Assembly: GCF_932526225.1 (NCBI RefSeq)
Contig: NC_064045.1
Coordinates: 6,339,498 to 6,365,997, forward strand
Direction of reading: 5' to 3'
DNA: 26,500 nucleotides
Source of the DNA: Nematostella vectensis
Taxonomy: Eukaryota > Cnidaria > Anthozoa > Actiniaria > Edwardsiidae
How positions within the stretch are numbered: the stretch's first letter is position 1; each line of letters starts with the position of its first letter. Positions 18,750-26,500 of the stretch are shown here, piece by piece. A program made the translations under genes and the position numbers. A model generated the notes under the pieces. The model was not told the origin of the DNA. It worked only from the letters and a program-made list of their open reading frames with translations, and searched no databases.

Positions 18750-20450
18750 AGTTTGTTCTTATGCAATTGTCTCTGTTAGCGGTACGTATGTGACCGGGTG
18801 GTATTTTGGGTTATTTTAGATTTTGCTAAGATTTTAAGGAAGCGATTTTTGGATTGCGATTATAATTGTTTTACGTATTTTACAGATTGTTTCTCAAACG
18901 TGATTCTAATTCGATCCGTACACGTTTTGGAATTTACTTTCAACGTGCTCAAATTAATCATATCCTGTTTTCTTATCGTGATAAAAAGATGTTTGTTTGT
19001 CCTGTTAGTAAGCACAGAAAAGCAGGGATGGATGTGACCCCATGAAAGAACAATCAAAGTACAGAAAGAACATTTTAATGAACATGTTTAGAAATTACTT
19101 TAGATTAGTATCAATAGCTTGATAGTGCTAATTGAATCAAGTAAGCGTCCTTTTACCATTTCCCAGGAAGATTAGTTTTTAAATTTGGCAGGACAATGGA
19201 CGCTAAGTAACGGTAGTAAATGTTAGCGTCCCTAGAAAAATGCGCGTCCCCAAGCGAGTATAAAAGCGGCTGTTTTTACAGTATCTGGTAGTTTTTTAGT
19301 ACCGTTGAGCAAAGGAGACGCATTGCTTGCGAGGCGTGATGCGGGAGCGAGAAATGCAGTTGCTCAGGGAAGACAGTCAGCAGAGATAAGCTACAAGCTT
19401 AGAGCGCTGTCCGTACGGGCCTGTCATGCCAGTTGTGTTCAGTTTGATTTACCGGTTGTAAGTACTTTGTTTTTAAAACTAGCCTTTGGTTTAGGTTACC
19501 TTTTCTCGGGATTTGACTATGTTTGTTATCACTTAAAATTTATTATTTAATTTGTTAATAAATCCTTAATAAGTCCATGCCTTACATCATGTATTCGTTC
19601 TCACGTTGCCTTTCGCTCGATCGTTTTCGTTTCATTCCTTTTATTTTTGCCTACTTTTTGGCTGGTGTCAGAACCTGTTAGTCTTGCTTTCAGTATTGCA
19701 TTTGTTTTTAAATTTTTTGGAACCGCACGGTAAATGTCAAGTTCCGACGGTTACACGTATTATTCCTTTGTTTCAACGAGAACAAATCAAGAATCAAAGG
19801 AATCCATGGAGGGCGGCGGTGACTTAAACAACGCTAGAATAAAAAAGGAGCACCGAAAATGCGTCCTTTTTGACTCTCGCATATTCAGGTCCTGAAAATA
19901 TCACGTTTGTGAATTTGGTAGCATTTCCGGTATAAAAAAACCCACCGTAGTACTTGTGTTGACGCTGCCCTAAAAAAACACTCTTTAGCGTCACTGGAAA
20001 GAACGCCGCCGCTATGACGGCATTACTTTTCTATAAAAAACTGTTGTGTGGTTTATGAGCAAAACACCGCCCTTAAAAAAAAAAAGGCCGCATGTATCGA
20101 GATATCAAGTCAACGGTGCGTTGTAGAAAGGCCTTGAAAACTGGTCGTTTAATAGAGGGTAGCCACTTGTATAGAGAAACACCTAAGTCTAGATTAAAAT
20201 GATATGCATTTTCACCGTTTGATGATTTTAGCCACCATTGCATACAATGTTATGCAACTGAACATTTATAAAAGGGAGCACATAAAATAGGGAATGAAGG
20301 GGATATCGAAATTATTAATAAAAATGGTTTTCAATCATTCAATCTAGTTGCAATGTATTCTACTGTATGATTAAATGGATAACAAGAGCAAGTTGAAAAG
20401 CAAATATGCGAGACTGAAGTAATAGTCTTTGGTAGGCCTTTCGCCAAAAG
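18750..20450 (+). mobile_element. Possible LTR-retrotransposon 5' end (relic) in otherwise gene-free sequence
   Basis: Within this region TATAAAAG (19259-19266), AATAAA (19557-19562) and TGGTGTCAGAAC (19663-19674) occur in the order and spacing expected for an LTR followed by a primer-binding site. A 30-codon ORF opens at 19806 (MEGGGDLNNARIKKEHRKC). No gag or pol sequence follows, no second LTR is present and no TG...CA ends were fixed. The rest of the stretch holds no recognisable gene. Confidence 0.3.
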
Positions 20451-21119
20451 GAAGTTCGAAATGTCAGGATTAAAATTAAAAAAAAAGAACATGAGAGGGA
20501 ACTGGATTTGATCTGTTTGAAGACTCGCCTTTAATCCAGATCCCAGAAGTTCTCATATGTTCCAGGAAAAAGGCTTGACCCGAAATGACTTCCTTATTTC
20601 TGGTGTAAACATGGCCAGCTTGTTTAGCTTGTTCTACTCCCCACCTATGCCTGATGGAAGTGTCCTTCATTCCAATGTCGCAGTCTTTCGAGCTGAGGTT
20701 GAAGTGCTTTTGAAATCTAGGTCAAGGTTACCAGTAACCTTTTATTTCAGGGGAGATGTTTTTAGATATTTATTTAATTTTAATGACTCCAATCAGAATT
20801 ATTCGAAAGAGATCAGTTCCCTGCCACATATTTTCCAAAGGGCTGGGATCAGCTGGCTGACATGCATGGACAGGGGATCAAAGTATTTTATTCCATGAAA
20901 GTTAGAAGCTTTGTTAGCCCTACAAGAAAGAAATACTCCAGACAACCCCTGCCTTTTCATTACCTAGGGCTTTTCAAGAGAAAGTAACAATTTCTTTCGT
21001 TAAAGTTGCACTTGGTAACAAATAAAGTTAGTAGAGCCTTAATTTGTGTTCCGTCGTCTTCGCTTCATCTTAATTTCCTTTTCCCAATATTGGGCATTCC
21101 GTTTGACAAAGGGACGAGG
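20451..21119. other. Unassigned stretch with an unrecognised 113-codon plus-strand frame
   Basis: The plus strand is open at 20557-20898 for 113 codons starting MFQEKGLTRNDFLISGVNMA. I do not recognise the product: there are no clear domains, no flanking splice logic, and codon use is not distinctive. It may be a chance frame or a piece of a repeat. No continuation of the transposase-like relic could be followed into this stretch. Confidence 0.25.
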
Positions 21120-23102
21120 GAGTTTCTCCCTGTGATTAGCTTGCCCAACCTAAACTCTGCTCGCAGAACCTCACAGGGGTCATCAAGGTGGTTAGATTTC
21201 CTCAAAACCACTCTTCTTGCATCATCATTATTTTTCTCCAGACCTATAAAAGTATTTATAGTATACAAACATTTCAAAACTTTTCACTTTTTGATTTTTA
21301 CTAAAAATAATATTATTTACCCACCTTGACCACTAAACTGCTTCAGGTTTTGATAGCGCCTTATCATGGCTGGAACATGATAGGCTGCAACATGCATGTA
21401 GCATGTCACTCGCTCTTTCTGTAGCCAAGCCTCACATCACCAAGGCTACCAAATTTGGTTATCCATTCTTTAGCCTGTGGAATTTTTGTTACAAAAAACA
21501 GGTATAATAGTTTTGTCAGATTCTATCAAGATCATACAGGTTTTTTTTTAATTTTGAAAACACTTCTAGCTTTACCTCTTTTTGACAGACTTTCATGGAT
21601 GGTGGTTTCCAGTTAGAAACACAATCAAAATACAAATGGTGGAAATCCTGGAATCATGAAAATACAATTTATATCTCTATAGCTTACTTTTTAATTTTCA
21701 GTGAGAATGATTTCAGCATAATCATGCTAAATTTACCTTCCAGATTTCTGCTACCCTAGCAGCTGTAGATGGCTGTAGGACACCAATGAGCTTCTCTGGG
21801 AGCTCTTTCAGAAGCTTCTTTCTATCGCTACCCATCAAAGTGTGAAGTCATAGGTACCACCTACCATCTGCATTAAGCTTCTCCCACACTTGAAACGATA
21901 CCCCACACGACCGTATAGTTTGTACTGATTGACTCAGATGTCTTGTGCTTCCTTTGTTTGATCTTTTACTGATCTGAAATATAAACATTTTTTTCTGCTT
22001 TGAGTCAACTTTTTGTAGTGCCATTTCCTAAAGCTCAATGGCGCTTTACATTTTTAAACTTTACTACAACGTACTACAATTCCATTGCTTACAGTTTTTC
22101 CACTTCTTATAGTAATTGTAGATGGACAGATTCGTGTCCTATATAAGTGCTTTATTTGTCATAAAAAATTATAATCAGGTAGATTGTATTGACCTTTTCC
22201 TTTTCATCCCACTGCATTGCACTTCTATTGCATTATCTATCAGGATGTCTGTCATCCTCAGCATTAAGTGGAGCTCATCTATTAGTATGTGGTCAGGTTC
22301 GATGTTGAATAGGGGTTTATTTACACAGCAGTAAATCTCTTCCTTCTTTCTTTTTCCACACTCGATGATATCCTGTAGGGTCCTGCGTAGTGGGTCCTTC
22401 TCATAATACTCATTATCCTTGCTCATATCACCTCTGGGGAAATTACAAAACAATTACCTTGTATTGTAGGTCATTAGACCTAGTATTCTTAACAATTTTT
22501 ATTTGTCTTTCTTGTGAACTTTGCACCAAAGACAAGCATATGCTGAGTTTGCAGCACTCAAACCCATTGTTTGTAAGAGGAACTGAAAAAAAGAAGCAAA
22601 TTACTAGATGTTTTTCTTTTTAAAATGTCACATTCTGCTAAGAACCTGTAGACGAATGGTACCTTATAGTCTCCGCCCAGAAAGAACTCTACATTTGTCT
22701 TCTTGCCATCAAGTTCTACATAGCCATCATCTTGCACTGCATCAATCAAGAACATCTTTCAAGCTCTCTGCTATTGTCTCATACTTCTCTGGCCCATTGA
22801 TAACTGCCACTGCGTGTGTACCTCAAATGTAATTGTAAGATGGTATAAGAAACATTGGAATGTATAGCCTTGTTCCATGTATAGCCAGAGATATAGCATA
22901 TAAATGAGGTACACAACCTTTCGAGGAAAGCATATCATCAGGTGCATTCAGTATTGCAAAGCTAAAAAGGATGAAATTTGAGGAGCGGCTCATTCTGGCC
23001 CCGTCACCACTGAAATTTATCCTGACATGGTCTGTAACCATACCACTTGCTCTCTGTTAAAAGAATTGGGATACCACTTCTATTTTAACTTGGGTATTTA
23101 TG

Positions 23103-23130
23103 ATTTATAGCAGGCAGTCCTGCTATAAAT
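23103..23130. repeat. Perfect 12-bp inverted repeat with a 4-nt loop
   Basis: ATTTATAGCAGG, then CAGT, then CCTGCTATAAAT. It lies in the first intron of the transposase-like relic. Confidence 0.85.
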
Positions 23131-23214
23131 ATTCCCAGCAACCAGATTATCTAGTAAATATCATGATTGCATATGCTTATTTTTGTAAATATCATTACTG
23201 TATTTACAAATCAT

Positions 23215-23297
23215 AATTTGTTGTTGCATTGTTGTTTCCTGGGGTGTGATTTGTTGTTGCATTGTTGTTTCCTGGGGTGTGTGGGGGGGGGGGGGGA
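23215..23297. repeat. 33-bp tandem duplicate followed by a poly-G run
   Basis: A unit ATTTGTTGTTGCATTGTTGT followed by TTCCTGGGGTGT occurs twice with a 33-nt period at 23215-23280 and leads into a run of about 14 G. It lies in an intron of the relic. Confidence 0.85.
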
Positions 23298-24497
23298 AGG
23301 GGGTATCAGTTCTTAATACATTTTTGTACATGAATCAATTCTGATTAAAATTACTAACAACTCATCAGACTCTTCATTTGCTCTACCAGTCTCTCCTTGA
23401 AATAGAACTGGGCTCCTGGAACTTGTCCTGGAGTGGACCTGATGTTGCACTGTTTATTGAGCTCTGAGTGACACTGTTTTATGATATAGCCTCTAGGGAA
23501 GCCATCGACTATGCTTGACACCTTTTGGATAAAATCATCCCCAACACCAAATTTGTCCATCAAAAGTAGAACACTTTCTACAGTGGCTTTGTCCTTTTTA
23601 TTAAGTGACAGGTATTGGGCATTCTGGCCTGTTGTTTTGGATCCACCTTGACATGCTGTTGACAAGTCCAGATTGTAGTTTTTCTCATTGACAGAGTCAG
23701 TTACTTGGAGAAAATCAAGCTCTAAGCCAAACAGTTCTACAAATGCAAGTGCTTTCTCTGCTTTATTTTTTAGTATTTTTATTTTTCGGTTTTTACTTTG
23801 TTCGGTCTTTAATTCAGGAATGGGGGTCCCCACATTTGCATCGCATGTTTCCCTCTTCAAGTGCCTAATTTGCTGTCTCAAGGAGTCATTATTTCCCTTG
23901 AGCCGTCGCACCTCATCTTTCAAGGCTTTAACTAGTTCATCACGTCCTGCAATGGAAGAAGTTTCCTCGACTCGTTCTTCCACCAAATCCTTTATTTCTA
24001 CAACTTCTTTCCTCAAGAGTCGGACTTTGCAAGCGCTGGTGCAAAAGTCAAAGCGTGGTTTCACCGATCCCCGTACGTTTAGTTTCTTTTTCTGTGCCGG
24101 ACTTCTCCTGCATAGATCGTCCAATCTTTTTTCAAGTAAGACGCTTTTTGAGCTGATCTTCAGAGTGGCCCCTATAGACTTGTTTAGCAGGTCGATGTAC
24201 CGAATGTCCTTCGTTTTGATTAAATACCAGCCAACAAGTAGGGGTCGCGGCAAAGTTATATAACTGATGACATCGTTTTCTGCAAGGCGTTGCTTGTGCT
24301 CGTACCTGAAGTTACTTTCCGTCAGTAAAAAAACTCGAAGAATGGATCCGCCCTTTGTAATATATCCGACATAGTGTGTTGCCAGGATAAAAACCTACCG
24401 ACTGGTGTTTTTGTTTTCTCGTTACGTCGCCATTTCTTTGATTACTCAGTCATTATAAACTGTAAACATTGCGTAGTATTTTTTTTCTACGCGCGTA

Positions 24498-24532
24498 TTA
24501 CCTTGAGTCTTCTCGATGAAGACTCAAGGTAA
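24498..24532. repeat. Perfect 15-bp stem with a 5-nt loop
   Basis: TTACCTTGAGTCTTC at 24498-24512 is the exact reverse complement of 24518-24532; the loop is TCGAT. No T-run marks it as a transcription terminator. It lies about 100 nt upstream of the open frame of the relic. Confidence 0.85.
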
Positions 24533-24547
24533 ACATGTCTTTATTAT

Positions 24548-24772
24548 GATTCCGATGCAGGTTTTGAGCCAAGAGATGTTATTACTGAGTGCTAGGTTTT
24601 ATTTCAAGGGTGTCTGAGACAAATTTACGTTATTTTATTCAGATACATTTAGCGAACAACACAATGAAAACGCTATACAAACAAAACCGAACTATTTTTT
24701 CATTATGTGTCGAACAATATTCTATATCTGTTATGTTAAATCTTTGAAAAATACGATTCCGATGCAGGTTTT
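24548..24772. repeat. 18-bp direct repeat pair, 207 nt apart
   Basis: GATTCCGATGCAGGTTTT occurs exactly at 24548-24565 and 24755-24772. The sequence between the copies is A/T-rich and non-coding. Confidence 0.85.
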
Positions 24773-24884
24773 TTTCATTTTCACATTCGGATACGGTTAA
24801 AAATTCGTTTTAGGGTTACGCGTAAGTCATTTAACTAACAAACTTCGTTGTTTCTTGAAAGCCGTTAGTTCAACTTCTGGTTAT

Positions 24885-24902
24885 TAGCGCGCATGCGCGT
24901 GG
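24885..24902. promoter_or_regulatory. NRF-1-like palindromic site
   Basis: GCGCGCATGCGCG matches the metazoan NRF-1 consensus (YGCGCAYGCGCR). It lies about 500 nt upstream of the transposase-like relic. Which transcript it would serve is unknown. Confidence 0.35.
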
Positions 24903-26500
24903 TTCAATATTTATGGCAATGAAGATCCGGGTGAGTTATTAACGAGAGATGTTATTCAAAAGACAACAACAGACAAGAAGCTCACCTGTGAAAACAATAA
25001 AAAAGACTTGAAAAAGTGTCACTCGCAAATCCCATAAAAACATTTCTAGGTGCTTATAATATAGCCTTGATTTTTAGCTTGGCTCAAAGCTAGTAGAGCT
25101 CCCTTAAACAATCTTTATACATGCTCGCTGGGTGATTTTAACACATATCTTAGTGTGAATAACTTTCGGAATGTTGGACACGTTAAAATTGTAATAGAAA
25201 TCACACTAGCCGTCTCATAATGGGATTATTTCCATCTTGATTGGGCAGCCCCATTCATGATTTCCGGAAGACGTTAGTTTTAGCCATAGATCCTGAGTTT
25301 ACACATACAAAATGCTTTGTTTAGGAACAGCTGTTACAGGACTATCGTATCATTATTGTAATGGCTAACATAAGGGGTGGGGGGGGGGGGGGGGATACTA
25401 GGGCTGAAAGCCGGGTCAGGTCAACTTGAATTTTTAGAGGTGTAAAAACCTGGCTCCCTACATTGGGAGCTATGTCCCTTGAAGGATCGTATGACTATGA
25501 TGGTCCCGTCTCGTTAATCCAGCTAGACCTGTAATTGTAGGGCGTTAGAAAGACACCTGTCCTTCTTCCTTTCCTTCATTAACGAGAAGCACAGTCGGGA
25601 ATAACAAGGTTGACGCAGGGAAGCCAAAAATGGTTTACTCTTTTCATTAATTAAGTTCTTTTGTCATTGTCTCAGCGAGAAAAGTTATGGATAAGGTCAA
25701 TTTTGACCAAGGCATTGAAAGGAGGGCAGTACATAACTATAAGTCTGGCGAGTGATGTGAGCACACCAAACGTCGCCGAAGGGGGGGAGGGTGGGGAATC
25801 AAATGAGTGCAACCTCGCACCCAGTCGTTATTTGCGGTCATCCACAGGAATCCTGAAGCGGAGGAGAATTCCAACCCCGACCGCCATGCACCATTCGCTT
25901 CTTCAACCTCCCCAGAATGCATCGCGCATACCCGTACTGAAATAACTGGTTAAAACATTGGTTAATAAGACTACCTCGAGTTTGTAAAATCTGGAGCATA
26001 TAAGCCAGGTGGGGAGAATTACATATAACAGTCATGAAGATGTAGTTTAGATTCTCGTGCATCCAATTTTGAAGGAATTTCAGTAAAAAATATATATATA
26101 TTTTTTTACAATGACTAGGCTCGATTTGCAGATCATTTCTTTTGGTCCGCAGTACTAAGATTCAGCGGACGGCTGAAACTAGAGCCAAAAGAATCGCCAA
26201 ATGTTACACATTCCTAGACCCTTCTCTCGTTTTATTGAATTTTGAATTTTTTTTTATAAAAATAATTATTATATTTTTAGAGAATACCCGTATAGTTACT
26301 AGTGTTCAAAAACAATATATCAGCCCCCCCCCTTAAAACACTCACACACAGAAACAAATGATGAAACTCCTGATACGCGACTTACTGTAAACGTCCTTCA
26401 GCTAAAAAATACCCTTCCCTTTCCTTTTACCTCTTATCACCCTTGGTTAGTAAGAAAACAGCTATAAACGCTTTTCATTGTTAAAAATTGTTTAAGCGTT

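Larger units (their letters stand above)
21120..24394 (-). pseudogene. Disrupted transposase-like gene of a dispersed invertebrate family, 8 exon blocks
   Basis: Blocks on the minus strand: 24394-about 23358, 23053-22918, 22821-22663, 22582-about 22502, 22433-about 22180, about 21967-21737, 21474-21325, 21243-about 21120. Most boundaries have GT-AG signals. Block 1 has GGSILRVFLLTESNFRYEHK, PRPLLVGWYLIKTKD, a coiled coil (about residues 75-145 counted from the codon at 24253) and the motif IRSTPGQVPGAQFYF. Later blocks give RINFSGDGARMSRSSNFILF, VEFFLGGDYK, AYACLWCKVHKKD, LIDELHLMLRMTD, RSCGVSFQVWEKLNADG, YMHVAAYHVP and LEKNNDDARRVVLRKSN, in the order I recall for a large uncharacterised family in corals, Hydra and sponges. 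The frame breaks in blocks 3, 6 and 7, and block 4 ends in a stop, so this is probably a dead copy. An RNase-H-like (DDE-type) nuclease fold is inferred, not shown. Confidence 0.75.
24395..26500. other. Gene-free stretch upstream of the transposase-like relic
   Basis: No coding sequence is recognised; open frames here are short and featureless. It contains the hairpin at 24498-24532, an 18-bp direct repeat at 24548-24565 and 24755-24772, an NRF-1-like palindrome near 24887-24901, a G run at 25378-25394, and an A/T palindrome around 26082-26107. Confidence 0.5.

Noticed and set aside
23688-24263. 191-codon plus-strand open frame, Ser/Phe/Leu-rich
   Set aside because: Antisense shadow of the minus-strand coding block, which carries the family motifs and coiled coil.
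25661-25945. 94-codon plus-strand frame
   Set aside because: No domain, no homology that I recognise, no splice or promoter context; length is within chance expectation for a non-coding stretch.

Overview
The window looks like nuclear DNA of an invertebrate animal, most likely an anthozoan cnidarian (sea anemone or coral). It is AT-rich, with short coding exons bounded by GT-AG splice sites, tRNA-derived SINEs, many foldback elements and long microsatellites. It also carries a relic of a multigene, transposase-like family that I recall from corals, Hydra and sponges. No prokaryotic features, rRNA genes or CRISPR arrays are visible.

Positions 1133-18573, minus strand: the 5' part of one large gene, a fibrocystin-L (PKHD1L1)-like cell-surface protein. 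Twenty exons can be read one after another with matching splice phases. They run from a start codon and signal peptide at 18573 to a fourth IPT/TIG domain at 1133, giving 1022 complete codons without a stop. The order is signal peptide, three IPT/TIG domains, PA14 domain, a family-specific region, IPT/TIG. The gene continues past the left edge; the vertebrate protein is about four times longer.

The introns hold most of the unusual structure: two SINE families (1739-2090 and 4946-5308; 6085-6346 and 14672-14790), a MITE-like element (1493-1624), several foldbacks (8019-8498, 9754-10023, 10811-10969, 11049-11214, 16451-16585), a 23-bp minisatellite (8583-8743), a 1.6-kb ATC/ACC satellite (13040-14610), and a seven-copy 65-bp array (7231-7663) that repeats the 3' end of the PA14 exon with its splice donor.

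Positions 18574-21100 lie upstream of the large gene. They hold a possible promoter and a stretch arranged like an LTR (TATA, AATAAA, primer-binding-site-like motif), but no convincing gene.

Positions 21120-24394, minus strand: an intron-containing, frame-disrupted copy of the transposase-like family, with a coiled coil and motifs GDGAR, GGDYK, CLWC and DELH. Positions 24395-26500 hold no recognisable gene, only short repeats and an NRF-1-like palindrome.

I did not find a new multigene system. The most unusual items are the tandemly repeated splice-donor array, the duplicated acceptor/exon start at exon 20, and the disrupted RNase-H-like relic.
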